Assembly: GCA_019115385.1 (NCBI GenBank)
Contig: DXDR01000010.1
Coordinates: 1 to 64,000, forward strand
DNA length: 64,000 nucleotides
Source: Candidatus Mediterraneibacter avicola
GTDB taxonomy: Bacteria; Bacillota; Clostridia; Lachnospirales; Lachnospiraceae
Direction: 5' to 3'
A program made the translations under genes and the position numbers. The notes under the pieces are model-generated. The model worked only from the letters and a program-made list of their open reading frames with translations. It made no database searches and had not been told where the DNA came from. Below are positions 1-9,975 of this stretch, in pieces; within the stretch, counting starts at the first letter, position 1; the number at the start of each line of letters is the position of its first letter.

Positions 1-2
1 CT

Positions 3-86
3 TTGAAAGAGCCTTCTGCTAAAAGAGATAAAAGTGGGCGAAAGAAGTGCAGGGAGAATTATCTGAAAATAAAAGAAATAAACTGA
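3..86 (+). CDS. Possible C-terminal tail of an upstream CDS entering the window (LKEPSAKRDKSGRKKCRENYLKIKEIN*)
   Basis: Open frame from the window edge to TGA at 84-86; no identifiable domain. Confidence 0.25.
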   Translation: MKEPSAKRDKSGRKKCRENYLKIKEIN

Positions 87-155
87 CATCAATAAATAAG
101 AAAAAGTGCCAACGATTACTTGACACATACCTCTCTTTTCCCAACTTTCAAATCG

Positions 156-164
156 TGCTATAAT
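156..164 (+). promoter_or_regulatory. Extended -10 promoter (TGcTATAAT) for the degV-family gene
   Basis: TG-n-TATAAT about 50 nt upstream of ATG 212; TTGACA at 120-125 is too far away to be its -35. Confidence 0.5.
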
Positions 165-211
165 ACCCAGAAGAACCTTGATTTTCTGTAGATTTTTTTG
201 GAGGTCGGATT

Positions 212-1081
212 ATGTCTGAAGAAAATAAGAATAATAAAATCATCCTGAGTGCAGACAGCACCTGCGATCTGGATTCAGAATTAAAAGAACGGTACCAAGT
301 TAATTATTTTCCGCTCCACATCATACTGGACGGAAAAGACTATAAAGATAATGTAGATATTACGCCGAAAGAGATTTACCAGGCCTATTACGACCGGAAA
401 ATCCTTCCCAAAACCGCCGCTGTAAATGTGGAAGAGTATGTGGCGCATTTCAGACCCTGGGTAGAACAGGGCTATGATGTTATCCATATCAATCTTGGCA
501 GTGCGCTTTCAAGCGTATATCAGAACTGCTGCCTCGCGGCGCAAGAGTTGGGACACGTCCATGTAATAGACAGCTGCAATCTCTCAACCGGAACAGGACT
601 TCTGGTTGTCGCCGCCGGGAAAATGATCCGCCAGGGACTGGATGCCGAGACCATAGCCCGGAACTTGAGAGCGCGCACCTCCAAATGCCACGCCAGCTTT
701 ATCCTGGATACACTCACCTTCCTCCACGCGGGCGGGCGCTGTTCCTCCGTAGCCGCTCTGGGTGCTAATATGCTGAAACTCAAGCCCTGCATCCAGGTGG
801 ACAACCGGGACGGCCGTATGGGAGTAGGGAAAAAATACAGAGGCTCCCTTGATAAGGTCCTTGTTAAATATGTAAAAGACGAACTTGCCCGGTACGCAGA
901 TATCAACCCTGAACTGCTTTTTATCACCCACTCAGGAATTTCAGATGAATATATTAAGCTGGTGAAGGAAGCAGTAGAAGAGACAATGCATTTTGATGAG
1001 ATCCATATTACCCGGGCAAGCTGTACTATCTCCTGCCACTGTGGCCCGAATACACTGGGTATTCTTTTTGAGACAAAATAG
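212..1081 (+). CDS. DegV family fatty-acid-binding protein
   Basis: ILSADSTCDL N-terminus, GSALSSVYQ and LHAGGR motifs typical of DegV; GGAGGT-type RBS. Confidence 0.9.
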   Translation: MSEENKNNKIILSADSTCDLDSELKERYQVNYFPLHIILDGKDYKDNVDITPKEIYQAYYDRKILPKTAAVNVEEYVAHFRPWVEQGYDVIHINLGSALSSVYQNCCLAAQELGHVHVIDSCNLSTGTGLLVVAAGKMIRQGLDAETIARNLRARTSKCHASFILDTLTFLHAGGRCSSVAALGANMLKLKPCIQVDNRDGRMGVGKKYRGSLDKVLVKYVKDELARYADINPELLFITHSGISDEYIKLVKEAVEETMHFDEIHITRASCTISCHCGPNTLGILFETK

Positions 1082-1118
1082 ACCCGCCCCGGTCGAATAG
1101 AAAAAGGAGTGCAAACAC

Positions 1119-2207
1119 ATGGACACAAGACCTGTATTTCACGGAAGTGATATCGAAAAAATCTGCCAATATTATAGTCTGAAAAAGGAAGATATTGTCA
1201 ATTTTGGAGCCAACGTAAATCCTCTCGGGCTGTCTGCCCGCGTGAAGGATTCCATTGCAGCCAATCTGGATCTTCTCTCTTCCTACCCGGACAGGGAATA
1301 CACCGCCCTTCGCACAATTATCGCAGGATACTGCGGTATTCCGGCTGATTTCATCCTGCCCGGCAGCGGGTCCAGCGAGCTGATCGCACTCCTGATCGAG
1401 GCGCGCGCCCCCAGGCATACCCTTGTTCTTGGCCCTACTTACTCTGAATACTCCCGAGAACTATCATTTTCCGGAAGCACGCAGGAATACTATCATTTGG
1501 ATGCATCCGCAGATTTCAAGCTTGATGCAGATGATCTGTGCCGCACTCTGAACAGCGGTTATGATTTTCTGATTCTCTGTAATCCGAACAATCCCACATC
1601 CTCTGCGATATTAAATGGCGATATGGAAAAAATTCTTGCCTTTTGCGCCAAAAAGGATATCTTTGTCATGGTAGACGAAACATACGCCGAGTTTGCCCCG
1701 GATACCAGCGAAATAACTGCTATCCCTTTCACACGGACATATTCAAATCTTATGGTGCTGCGGGGCGTATCCAAGTTTTTCGCCGCGCCGGGAATGCGTC
1801 TGGGATATGGAATCACAGGAAATAAAACCTTTCTAAAAAAGATGAAGGAAAAACAGATTCCCTGGTCACTGAACAGCATCGGTGCATTTGCGGGAGAAAT
1901 CATGTTCCGGGACAAAGAGTATATTCAAAAAACGCGGAGCCTCATCCTTTCCGAGCGCGAACGGATGTATACGGAAGCAAAAAAACTTCCTGCTTTCAGG
2001 GCATATTACCCCTATGCCAATTTCCTGCTCCTCAAAATCCAGAACCCAGACGTCACCTCTTTCGACGCATTTGAGCGGTGCATCAAAAACAATCTGATGA
2101 TACGTGACTGCAGCTCCTTCCAGTGTCTGGACGGCGAATTCATCCGTTTCTGCATCATGATGCCAGAAGACAATACCCGTCTTCTCGAAGTCCTCCGGAA
2201 GATATAA
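1119..2207 (+). CDS. PLP-dependent class I/II aminotransferase (HisC/CobD-like)
   Basis: NVNPLG, PDREYTALR, NPNNPTS, DETYAEF and SKFFAAPGMRLGYG fold-type I motifs. Confidence 0.85.
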   Translation: MDTRPVFHGSDIEKICQYYSLKKEDIVNFGANVNPLGLSARVKDSIAANLDLLSSYPDREYTALRTIIAGYCGIPADFILPGSGSSELIALLIEARAPRHTLVLGPTYSEYSRELSFSGSTQEYYHLDASADFKLDADDLCRTLNSGYDFLILCNPNNPTSSAILNGDMEKILAFCAKKDIFVMVDETYAEFAPDTSEITAIPFTRTYSNLMVLRGVSKFFAAPGMRLGYGITGNKTFLKKMKEKQIPWSLNSIGAFAGEIMFRDKEYIQKTRSLILSERERMYTEAKKLPAFRAYYPYANFLLLKIQNPDVTSFDAFERCIKNNLMIRDCSSFQCLDGEFIRFCIMMPEDNTRLLEVLRKI

Positions 2208-2226
2208 CCCTCGCACGCAGATCATT

Positions 2227-2257
2227 AAAAAAAGGACGCGCCCCGCGTCCTTTTTTT
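2227..2257. terminator. Bidirectional rho-independent terminator between convergent genes
   Basis: AAAAAAAGGACGCG-CCCC-GCGTCCTTTTTTT. Confidence 0.85.
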
Positions 2258-2588
2258 ACTCCTCAAGCTCCTGGCCCAGGTAAAACACCTTAAAAAACAA
2301 TTCCAGCGACTCAAACAGTTCACGCTTCTTCTGCTGCAGCTCCTTTATTTTAAGCACACTTCCAATCTCATCAAAGGCAAAATCCCCCTCTTCATGATCT
2401 ACCTTCAACTCAAGGTTTCCCTCCTCATCAAACACAAGAAGCAGGATGCCTCCCACATCCTCCGTATAAAGCACACACATAATCTGCAGTTCCTGTTTAA
2501 TCGCTTCCGGCAGCGCATCAAACTCCGGATTCAGATAAAATTTCTGCTCGTATGAGCTGGCCGCACATAAAACAATTTCCTCGTTCAT
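2256..2588 (-). CDS. Small conserved protein (DUF6145-like)
   Basis: 110 aa ORF, coherent acidic protein, MNEEIVLCAASSYEQKFYLNPEF. Confidence 0.6.
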   Translation of the reverse strand: MNEEIVLCAASSYEQKFYLNPEFDALPEAIKQELQIMCVLYTEDVGGILLLVFDEEGNLELKVDHEEGDFAFDEIGSVLKIKELQQKKRELFESLELFFKVFYLGQELEE

Positions 2589-2606
2589 AGCTCTCCTCTT
2601 CCAAAT

Positions 2607-2661
2607 TATCTGACAGCTTTATCAAAAGGGGTCTGACCCTTTTTGTTAAAGCTGTCAGATA
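2607..2661. repeat. 55-bp palindrome, copy 1 of the AAAAGGGGTCTGACCCCTTTT family
   Basis: TATCTGACAGCTTTAtCAAAAGGGG.. mirrored by ..CCCTTTTTGtTAAAGCTGTCAGATA. Confidence 0.8.
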
Positions 2662-2674
2662 TATCTATATTTTT

Positions 2675-3655
2675 TCAGACATATCCATATATTCCACGCA
2701 CAGATACTTCTCCTGCACAGATGTTTTCTTTCGTGCCGTCTTCCCGTCGGATAACCAATTCGCCTTTTCGGTTGATTCCTTCTGCATACGCCCGGTAATC
2801 TGAACCTTTTTCCAGTATCAGTACTTCTCTGCCCCTGTTCACCAGAAAGCGGCTGTATTTTCCCATCAGGCCGGACATATCTCCTGTCTGCATAAATATC
2901 CCGTAGTTTTCTTCAAATCGTCGCATTACCGCCGCTATAACAGGAGCACGTTTTATCGGCCTCCCAGTTTCCAGGCAAAGAGATGTAGCCGTATTTTGTA
3001 TCTCCTTCGGAAATTTTCTGATATTTACATTAATTCCTACCCCTACCGTGACATGATTAATATAGTCTACCTGGGTACTCATCTCAGTCAGAATACCCGC
3101 CAGCTTTTTCCCGCCGATAATAATATCATTGGGCCACTTTATCTGGACCTCCACATCTTCACAGTCTCTAATGCCCTCTGCTGTGCTGCAGGCCATGACA
3201 AGGGTCAGCATTGGAGCTTTATCCGGCGCTATATCCGGGCGCAGGAGCAAAGACATATAAATGCAGGAACCGCCGGGCGACTCCCAGGACCGCCCTCGTC
3301 TGCCCCGCCCCGCAGTCTGTCTGTCCGCGACGGCCAGCGTACCATGAAGCGCGCCCTCATCTCCCAAATGCTTCACTCTGAGATTTGTTGAATCTGTCTC
3401 TGGATAATATACAACTGTCTTTCCCGCCCACTCTGTACTGGTCAGACTAGTCACTTCCTCGGATGTCACAACATCCGGGCCGTCCACGATCCGATAGCCC
3501 CTGCTTCGTACCGCCTCCACCTGATACCCTTCCTCCTGAAGCCGGCATATGACCTTCCAGATTGCCGTACGGGAAACTCCGAGCTTTGCGCAGATTTCCT
3601 GCCCGGAGACATAACCGTCCGTTTCCCGCAGCATTTTCAAAATTGCTGTTTTCAT
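2675..3655 (-). CDS. birA: Bifunctional biotin--[acetyl-CoA-carboxylase] ligase / biotin operon repressor
   Basis: HTH N-terminus (GQEICAKLGVSRTAIWKVI), TDSTN, GRGRRGRSWESPGG, KWPNDI; likely start MKTAILK at 3655. Confidence 0.92.
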   Translation of the reverse strand: MKTAILKMLRETDGYVSGQEICAKLGVSRTAIWKVICRLQEEGYQVEAVRSRGYRIVDGPDVVTSEEVTSLTSTEWAGKTVVYYPETDSTNLRVKHLGDEGALHGTLAVADRQTAGRGRRGRSWESPGGSCIYMSLLLRPDIAPDKAPMLTLVMACSTAEGIRDCEDVEVQIKWPNDIIIGGKKLAGILTEMSTQVDYINHVTVGVGINVNIRKFPKEIQNTATSLCLETGRPIKRAPVIAAVMRRFEENYGIFMQTGDMSGLMGKYSRFLVNRGREVLILEKGSDYRAYAEGINRKGELVIRREDGTKENICAGEVSVRGIYGYV

Positions 3656-3686
3656 GTGACATTTCCTTCCAAAATCAGACAACTCT

Positions 3687-3713
3687 TTCAAAAGGGGTCT
3701 GACCCCTTTTGAA
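3687..3713. repeat. Palindrome copy 2 (TTCAAAAGGGGTCTGACCCCTTTTGAA), followed by a partial third arm GACCCCTTTTGA
   Basis: Perfect 11-bp arms around TCTGA. Confidence 0.8.
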
Positions 3714-3725
3714 GACCCCTTTTGA

Positions 3726-4709
3726 TCAAAGCGTGGCCATCATTACAGCTTTTATTGTATGCATACGGTTTTCTGCTTCGTCGAATACTTTTGACTGTTC
3801 GGATTCGAAGACTTCGTCTGTTACTTCCATATCTTCTATTCCAAACCGTTCTCCCATTTCTTTTCCGATTTTTGTCTTCAGATCATGGAATGCCGGCAGA
3901 CAATGCAGGAAAATTGCGTCTTTTTTTGCGTTATCCATGACTTTTTTTGTGACTTTATAGGGACTCAGTTCGCGGATGCGTTCTTCCCACACTTCATCCG
4001 GTTCGCCCATTGACACCCACACGTCTGTGTATATGATATCGGCATCTTTTGTTCCTGCTTTCACGTCGTCTGTCAATGTGATCGTGGCGCCGGATTCTTC
4101 GGCGTAGCCGCGGCACGTCTCGACCAGTTCTTCGTTGGGGAAATATTTTTCTGTGGTGCAGGCAACGAAATGCATGCCCAGTTTGGAGCAGGCCACCATC
4201 AGTGAGTTACCCATATTATAGCGGGCATCGCCCATGTACACCAGTTTTAAGCCCTCCAGCTTTCCAAACTGCTCCCGGATAGTCAGCATGTCCGCCAGCA
4301 TCTGGGTAGGATGGTATTCGTTCGTCAGACCGTTCCACACCGGAACCCCCGCGTATTTCGCAAGTTCCTCCACGATTTCCTGTCCGAATCCCCGGTACTC
4401 AATGCCGTCATACATCCGGCCCAGCACTCTTGCCGTGTCTTCTATACTCTCTTTCTTCCCTATCTGAGAGCCTGTTGGCCCCAGATAGGTCGCGCCCATT
4501 CCCATATCATGGGCCGCCACCTCAAAGGCACAGCGGGTACGGGTGCTGTCTTTTTCGAAGATCAGAGCCACGTTTTTTCCCTTGTAATGATCCACAGGGA
4601 TCCCCTTTTTCTTCTTTTCCTTCACATCCGCCGCCAAGTCAAGCAGATAAACGATCTCTTCTTTTGTAAAATCTTTTAATGTCAGAAAATTCCTTCCTTT
4701 TAAATCCAT
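3726..4709 (-). CDS. argF: Ornithine carbamoyltransferase
   Basis: Canonical [14 protein letters not shown] start, [47 protein letters not shown] upstream of ATG 4709. Confidence 0.92.
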   Translation of the reverse strand: MDLKGRNFLTLKDFTKEEIVYLLDLAADVKEKKKKGIPVDHYKGKNVALIFEKDSTRTRCAFEVAAHDMGMGATYLGPTGSQIGKKESIEDTARVLGRMYDGIEYRGFGQEIVEELAKYAGVPVWNGLTNEYHPTQMLADMLTIREQFGKLEGLKLVYMGDARYNMGNSLMVACSKLGMHFVACTTEKYFPNEELVETCRGYAEESGATITLTDDVKAGTKDADIIYTDVWVSMGEPDEVWEERIRELSPYKVTKKVMDNAKKDAIFLHCLPAFHDLKTKIGKEMGERFGIEDMEVTDEVFESEQSKVFDEAENRMHTIKAVMMATL

Positions 4710-5870
4710 AATCCTGTCCCTTTCTATCTGTATTAAAGTGTGTACAAATCCCGGCAGTCTATCTTCTTCACCTCTTCCGCCGGTTTCCCCGCCAACGCAG
4801 TCCCCATGCCGTTCCGCATCCGGCACATCTGCTCTGTTCTCATATTTCTCACGGACCAGCAGAAGCAGCTCATCTACTGTATAGATTCTGTATTTTGGAA
4901 TCTGCAGCTGTTTAGCACTGGCTTCCAGCATGGCCATATACAGTTCTTTGTCTGTACTTCGAAACGGCAGTTTCAGCACGACCGCCAGCTCTGCTTTCTC
5001 AATATCGCTGACATGTCGCATCCGGCGCTCAAACCAGTCCTCCTCATGCTCCTGATCTATATAATAAATGATTCCTTCCAGTCCGTAAAGCATTCTTTTT
5101 GCATCATAATATCCGATCTTCAGATTCTTTGCACTGCGCCTGCGGTCAAATTCGATAATGCTTCCCAGCTTGACGCGCGGGCCGATCCGGTACAGTTCCC
5201 CGTCTTTTGGAAACTTCACCCGTGGTTCTCTGCCCGGTCCGTATATGCGGATCTCAATAATATCCGAATAGCCACGTCTCACAAGCGAACCCAGCGGCAC
5301 ATTATTGACCACACCTCCGTCAATATAACGCTTTCCGTCCATTCTTTCATTGCGAAAGCCAATCAAATATGCGCTGGCCAGCAGGTAATCCTTCAGCTTT
5401 CCTGCCGGAATATCCGAGATACTTAAATCCAGTTCCTTAAAATCTGTGAGAGAAAATGTAAGAATGCAGAATTCCTTTCCCGAATCCCGTATTTTCTCCT
5501 CGTCGATATTCTCCCGGATCAAATTTCTAAGAGGCGTAATATCTACTCCGCGCTCGCCCAGGATCCTCTTTGCCTCCGCCAGGATCTCCCCAATCCTGTG
5601 CCCGCCTTCAAAAAGCTGTCTCATCCACGTATCATCCACATCCATGACCTGGGAAAATGTGATCTCTTGCCAAATCTTCTCCGCTTTCTCCGGGTCGTCC
5701 ATGCAGATCAGAGCACCGTTCAGAGCTCCCACCGATGTCCCTGCCACAGCATTTATGCGCACCCCCGCCTCTCGGAGCGCTTTCCACGCGCCAATCTGAT
5801 ATGCCCCTCTGGCTCCTCCTCCATCAAGGACCAGGCCGTATTCTTTTGACAGATCAAGCAGCGGCTCCAT
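3726..5870 (-). CDS. Patatin-like phospholipase reading in frame into OTC (fused or frameshifted ORF)
   Basis: [27 protein letters not shown] (GxSxG) and DGGVVNN patatin motifs in the N-terminal part; the ORF then continues in frame into OTC; likely start MEPLLDLS at 5870. Confidence 0.8.
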   Translation of the reverse strand: MEPLLDLSKEYGLVLDGGGARGAYQIGAWKALREAGVRINAVAGTSVGALNGALICMDDPEKAEKIWQEITFSQVMDVDDTWMRQLFEGGHRIGEILAEAKRILGERGVDITPLRNLIRENIDEEKIRDSGKEFCILTFSLTDFKELDLSISDIPAGKLKDYLLASAYLIGFRNERMDGKRYIDGGVVNNVPLGSLVRRGYSDIIEIRIYGPGREPRVKFPKDGELYRIGPRVKLGSIIEFDRRRSAKNLKIGYYDAKRMLYGLEGIIYYIDQEHEEDWFERRMRHVSDIEKAELAVVLKLPFRSTDKELYMAMLEASAKQLQIPKYRIYTVDELLLLVREKYENRADVPDAERHGDCVGGETGGRGEEDRLPGFVHTLIQIERDRIMDLKGRNFLTLKDFTKEEIVYLLDLAADVKEKKKKGIPVDHYKGKNVALIFEKDSTRTRCAFEVAAHDMGMGATYLGPTGSQIGKKESIEDTARVLGRMYDGIEYRGFGQEIVEELAKYAGVPVWNGLTNEYHPTQMLADMLTIREQFGKLEGLKLVYMGDARYNMGNSLMVACSKLGMHFVACTTEKYFPNEELVETCRGYAEESGATITLTDDVKAGTKDADIIYTDVWVSMGEPDEVWEERIRELSPYKVTKKVMDNAKKDAIFLHCLPAFHDLKTKIGKEMGERFGIEDMEVTDEVFESEQSKVFDEAENRMHTIKAVMMATL

Positions 5871-6029
5871 ATACGCTTCCTCCAAAAATGATTTTTGCCG
5901 GACGATACCAGTATACACATTTATGTATAAAAATGCAATATATATGAATAAAAATTCATCCGGCTATTACACTGTGACCACACTCCGCCGGCACAGACAG
6001 AAAATGGTCCTATTTCTTTATCAAAAAAC

Positions 6030-6052
6030 GCCGTCGGCATTGCTGCCTCGGC
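6030..6052 (-). terminator. Terminator downstream of the SpoU-family methyltransferase
   Basis: GCCGaGGCAgcaaTGCCgaCGGC stem followed on the minus strand by a T6 run. Confidence 0.6.
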
Positions 6053-6100
6053 GCATTTCGCTTCCATTTTGCCTTTGTATAGCTGTATTACAGTTCTGTT

Positions 6101-6985
6101 CTATTTTCCTCTTCGCTGCCTTGCAGCCTCAAACAACAGGATTGAAGCTGCCACCGCAGCATTCAGCGACTCTGTGCTTCCCTCCATGGGAATACGGATC
6201 CGGCAGTCCGCGCACTCTGCAATTTCCGGACGAAGCCCGTTCCCCTCATTTCCGATCAGGAACGCGCACCCCCTCCGGTAATCTTCTCCGTCATAAGTCC
6301 GCCTTCCCTCCAGATGAGCTGCATACACCCGCAGTCCTCCGGCCTTCAGATCTCTTACCGCCGCCGGCAGATCATCTGTACGAAAAAACGGAAGTCGGAA
6401 GATGGCCCCCATTGTAGATCGTATCACCTTCGGATTATATACATCCACACAGTCTCTGCTCATAAGGATGCCCGACGCCCCTGCAGCCTCCGCCGATCGG
6501 AAGACCGTTCCCATGTTGCCGGGATCCTGCAGATTGTCCAGCACGAGAACAAGAGGCAGTTTCGCCCTGCCCGAGCCGCCGTCCTTTATGGAAAATTTTT
6601 GTTCAAACGGCTCCTGCATAAATGAACGCTGTACATGAGTATGGGCCGGAGTCTTCTTCACTCCCAGGATATCAGCAAAGCTGTATCTTATCATATGTAC
6701 GGCTGCCAGTATTCCCTGGGGCGTCTTTGTATCAGATACCCGGGCAAATACTTCGTCCGAAAGAATTTCTGTACTGACACCTGCCGCTGTGGCTGCAGCG
6801 ATCTGTTCCGGGCACCTCTTCTCATAGCTTTCCGATATATACAGGCAGTCAATCCACTCCGCCGGAATCTCCTCCACCATGCGGGGGCCTTCAACAAGAA
6901 AGATTCCTTCTTCGTCCCGCACTTTGCTTTTTTCTCTTAATCGGATCAGTTCCTTTACCTTCTGGTTTGATGTACTCGTGATCAT
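6101..6985 (-). CDS. TrmH/SpoU family RNA methyltransferase
   Basis: VLDNLQDPGNMGTVFRSAEAAG, IGNEGNGL and IPMEGSTESLNAAVAASI SPOUT motifs. Confidence 0.92.
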   Translation of the reverse strand: MITSTSNQKVKELIRLREKSKVRDEEGIFLVEGPRMVEEIPAEWIDCLYISESYEKRCPEQIAAATAAGVSTEILSDEVFARVSDTKTPQGILAAVHMIRYSFADILGVKKTPAHTHVQRSFMQEPFEQKFSIKDGGSGRAKLPLVLVLDNLQDPGNMGTVFRSAEAAGASGILMSRDCVDVYNPKVIRSTMGAIFRLPFFRTDDLPAAVRDLKAGGLRVYAAHLEGRRTYDGEDYRRGCAFLIGNEGNGLRPEIAECADCRIRIPMEGSTESLNAAVAASILLFEAARQRRGK

Positions 6986-7015
6986 AATTTTTTATGCTTC
7001 TCCCCCTGCCAATGT

Positions 7016-7672
7016 TTACTTTTTCTTCGCGTCAAACTTTTCAAGAATATCATTTGCGCCGATCAGAATAAGGATTCCTTCCGCAGGCAGCGGACTTGCA
7101 GGATCAAACGTCACATTTACTTCCCTGCCGAGAATAAGCCCCACAACATTGATGCCAAACCGCTCACGGACCTTTAATTCAGCCAGGCTCTTTCCAACCC
7201 ACTTCTCCGGCACGACTGTTTCTACCATACTATAATCGCTGGAAAGCGAGATCCAGTCCGTAAATTCCCTTGCAACCAGATTCTTTGCCACCCGGCTTCC
7301 CATATCAATTTCAGGATAGACAACGATATCCGCCCCCACGCGCTCCAGGATCGAGCCCTGAAGCTTATCTTTTGCCTTTACCAGCACCTTGGGGATGCCC
7401 ATTTCCTTACAGAGCATGGTTGCCATGATGCTCGCCTCAAAATTTTCCGAAACAGCGATCACGACCCCGTCCAGATTCCTGCTTCCCAGAGCCTCCAACG
7501 CTTCCGGGTCGGACACGTCTGCCTTGATCGCATACGCCACCTGCTCCGATATTTCCTGAATTTTTTCGTAGGACTCATCCACTGCAAGAACATCGCATCC
7601 CATAGTCTCCAGTGTTGTGGCAACACTCCACCCAAAACTTCCAAGTCCTAAAACCGCATATTGCTTTTTCAT
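7016..7672 (-). CDS. ktrA: TrkA-family K+ channel regulatory subunit (KtrA-like)
   Basis: YAVLGLGSFGWSVATTLETMGCDVLAVD RCK-N domain plus RCK-C; adjacent to the TrkH/KtrB gene. Confidence 0.85.
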   Translation of the reverse strand: MKKQYAVLGLGSFGWSVATTLETMGCDVLAVDESYEKIQEISEQVAYAIKADVSDPEALEALGSRNLDGVVIAVSENFEASIMATMLCKEMGIPKVLVKAKDKLQGSILERVGADIVVYPEIDMGSRVAKNLVAREFTDWISLSSDYSMVETVVPEKWVGKSLAELKVRERFGINVVGLILGREVNVTFDPASPLPAEGILILIGANDILEKFDAKKK

Positions 7673-7732
7673 GATATTTTCCTTTCTGTCATTAATTTTT
7701 AAGATACCGCTGTCTCTTCGTGTTATCTGACG

Positions 7733-9118
7733 TTAACCTATCATAACCCGCTTTTCCGGCAGCTCTCTGAACTGCGCAGACTTATTTGCGCGTCCTGCGA
7801 ACACCAGGGCCATTGTCATCGGCCCGATACGTCCCACATACATCAAGATCATGAGGACTACATGGCTTCCTCTGGTCAGATATGGAGTCAGGTCAGCAGA
7901 AAGACCTACTGTTCCCATAGCGGAAGAGGCTTCATACATCAGGTTGAGCACGTCTTTTCCCGGCTCAAATATAGTAAGGGCAGCCACACCGCACAGCCAG
8001 AAAGTGAACGTAATAATCAAAATCGTGATCGCAGATCTGACCACATCCATCTCGATCCTTCGTCCGAAACATTCCGTATCCCTTTTGCCCCGGAGGACGC
8101 AGATCACTGTCAGCAGGACCATAGCCATTGTCGTAGTCTTGATACCACCGGCCGTACCTCCCGGAGAGCCTCCGATAAACATCAGCACGCATCCCAGCAG
8201 CCGGGAGCTTTCTGTCAGAGCAGCCTGAGATACTGTTGCAAATCCGGCCGTCCTGGTCGTCACCGACTGAAAGGCCGATGCCATAAACTTCTCAAACACG
8301 TTCATATCTCCCATTGTGGCCGGATTATTGTATTCGAGAATAAAGTAGCCCAGCGTTCCTGAAAGCAGCAGAAATAACGTCATGGTGATAACAACTTTAC
8401 TTTGCAGTCCCAGCTTGGTCACAATCCGCCTTTTCGGCATTTTCTCCTTCATCACAGCCCTGATATTTGACGCAACGTCATGCCACACGGTAAAACCAAG
8501 GCCGGCTGACACGATAAGGAACATGGTCGTAAAATTGATGAGCGGCGAAGACGCATACTCTATAAAACTGCTGTTTCCGATAATGTCCACGCCTGCGTTA
8601 CAGAACGCAGAAATGGAGTGGAATACGCCGTACCATATCCCCCGAAGCACTCCGAATTCGGGAATAAATTTAATCATAAAAAGGACCGCGCCAATCCCCT
8701 CTACAAGAAACGTTCCTTTCAGAATCCGAATAATAAATTTTACCAGCCCCGACAGGGTATCCAGTCCGTATGCCTGCTGGATCAGAATCCTTCCTTTCAT
8801 GCTTATCCTCTTTCCCAATATGAGAAAAAAGGACATGGTACATGCGATCACACCCAGTCCTCCAATCTGTATGAGGAGCATCATGATCACCTGTCCTGCC
8901 AGTGTGAACTGCTCCGCCGGGACCACTGTCACAAGGCCGGTCACACAGACACAGGTCACAGATGTAAAAAGCGCGTCTATGAACTCAATGGGCTTCTGAT
9001 TGCTGAACGGCAGCCACAAGAGCACGCCGCCAAGAAAAATCACTCCAAAAAAACCCAGCGCCACGATCTGCATAGTAGTTAATCTGACCCGTCTGGGGCT
9101 TTTCTTTTTCTCTTCCAT
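7733..9118 (-). CDS. ktrB: TrkH/KtrB family potassium uptake transmembrane protein
   Basis: Multiple TM; TCVCVTGLVTV, SVTTRTAGFATV and GGSPGGTAGGIKTTT P-loop motifs. Confidence 0.9.
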   Translation of the reverse strand: MEEKKKSPRRVRLTTMQIVALGFFGVIFLGGVLLWLPFSNQKPIEFIDALFTSVTCVCVTGLVTVVPAEQFTLAGQVIMMLLIQIGGLGVIACTMSFFLILGKRISMKGRILIQQAYGLDTLSGLVKFIIRILKGTFLVEGIGAVLFMIKFIPEFGVLRGIWYGVFHSISAFCNAGVDIIGNSSFIEYASSPLINFTTMFLIVSAGLGFTVWHDVASNIRAVMKEKMPKRRIVTKLGLQSKVVITMTLFLLLSGTLGYFILEYNNPATMGDMNVFEKFMASAFQSVTTRTAGFATVSQAALTESSRLLGCVLMFIGGSPGGTAGGIKTTTMAMVLLTVICVLRGKRDTECFGRRIEMDVVRSAITILIITFTFWLCGVAALTIFEPGKDVLNLMYEASSAMGTVGLSADLTPYLTRGSHVVLMILMYVGRIGPMTMALVFAGRANKSAQFRELPEKRVMIG

Positions 9119-9148
9119 AAGCTCAAATCTCCTGTTTTTTACTCTATA

Positions 9149-9191
9149 ATCCGGTGCCCCGCACAGCCAAAACTGTTCATGGGCACCGGAT
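9149..9191 (-). promoter_or_regulatory. GC-rich 5'-UTR hairpin of ktrB
   Basis: ATCCGGTGCCC..GGGCACCGGAT perfect 11-bp arms with inner ACAG/CTGT, directly downstream of the inferred TSS. Confidence 0.6.
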
Positions 9192-9204
9192 CATTTACAA
9201 AGCT

Positions 9205-9233
9205 ATACTATCACACGTTGCACCTGTTTACAA
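9205..9233 (-). promoter_or_regulatory. Sigma-A type promoter for ktrBA
   Basis: Minus strand TTGTAA-17 nt-TAGTAT. Confidence 0.6.
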
Positions 9234-9248
9234 GCTAAGGAATTGTAA

Positions 9249-9275
9249 AGAAAGGAGCCTGTTTCGGCTCCTTTC
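9249..9275 (-). terminator. Terminator of the two-component operon
   Basis: GAAAGGAGCC-tgtttc-GGCTCCTTTC just after the response regulator stop. Confidence 0.65.
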
Positions 9276-9279
9276 TCCA

Positions 9280-9975
9280 CTACACTTTAAACCGGTATCC
9301 CACACCCCATATGGTCTCTATATACTGAGGATGCGAAGTGTCATACTCGATCTTTTCTCTGATTTTCTTAATATGCACAGTAACTGTGGCAATATCTCCG
9401 ATAGACTCCATATCCCAGATCTCACGGAACAGCTCTTCCTTTGTGTACACATGGTTCGGATGCCCGGCCAGAAATGTCAGCAGGTCAAATTCCTTCGTTG
9501 TAAAGGATCTCTCCTCCCCGTTCACCCACACCCGTCTGGCTGTAGTGTCTATCTTAAGCCCGCGGATCTCTATAATCTGGTTTTCCTCTGCATTGCTGCC
9601 GATCAGACGCTCATATCTTGCAAGATGCGCCTTTACCCGGGCGACAAGTTCACTCGGGCTGAACGGTTTTGTCATGTAATCGTCCGCCCCCAGGCCAAGC
9701 CCTCTTATCTTATCAATATCGTCTTTCTTCGCGGAAACCATTATAATGGGAGTATTCTTCTCGCTCCGGATCTGGCGGCAGATTTCAAATCCATCCACAC
9801 CCGGCAGCATCAGATCCAGAATGATCAGATCAAACTCTCCGTTAAGCCCTCTGTCAAGTCCGGTTTCGCCGTCGTTCGCCACTTCTACTTCAAAACTGCT
9901 CAATTCCAGGTAATCTTTTTCCAGATCGGCTATGCTCTCTTCGTCTTCCACAATCAAAATACGCTTACTCATCAA
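9280..9975 (-). CDS. OmpR/PhoB-family response regulator
   Basis: ILIVEDEESIADLE, DLIILDLMLPG, C-terminal winged helix (TVTVHIKKIREKIE, YIETIWGVGYRF). Confidence 0.93.
   Translation of the reverse strand: MMSKRILIVEDEESIADLEKDYLELSSFEVEVANDGETGLDRGLNGEFDLIILDLMLPGVDGFEICRQIRSEKNTPIIMVSAKKDDIDKIRGLGLGADDYMTKPFSPSELVARVKAHLARYERLIGSNAEENQIIEIRGLKIDTTARRVWVNGEERSFTTKEFDLLTFLAGHPNHVYTKEELFREIWDMESIGDIATVTVHIKKIREKIEYDTSHPQYIETIWGVGYRFKV

Noticed and set aside
120-125. TTGACA as a -35 for the degV gene
   Set aside because: 33 bp from TATAAT, incompatible spacing; the promoter is better read as extended -10
9149-9191. c-di-AMP (ydaO/yuaA) riboswitch upstream of ktrB
   Set aside because: Leader is far too short and lacks the conserved ydaO sequence blocks; only a simple hairpin is present
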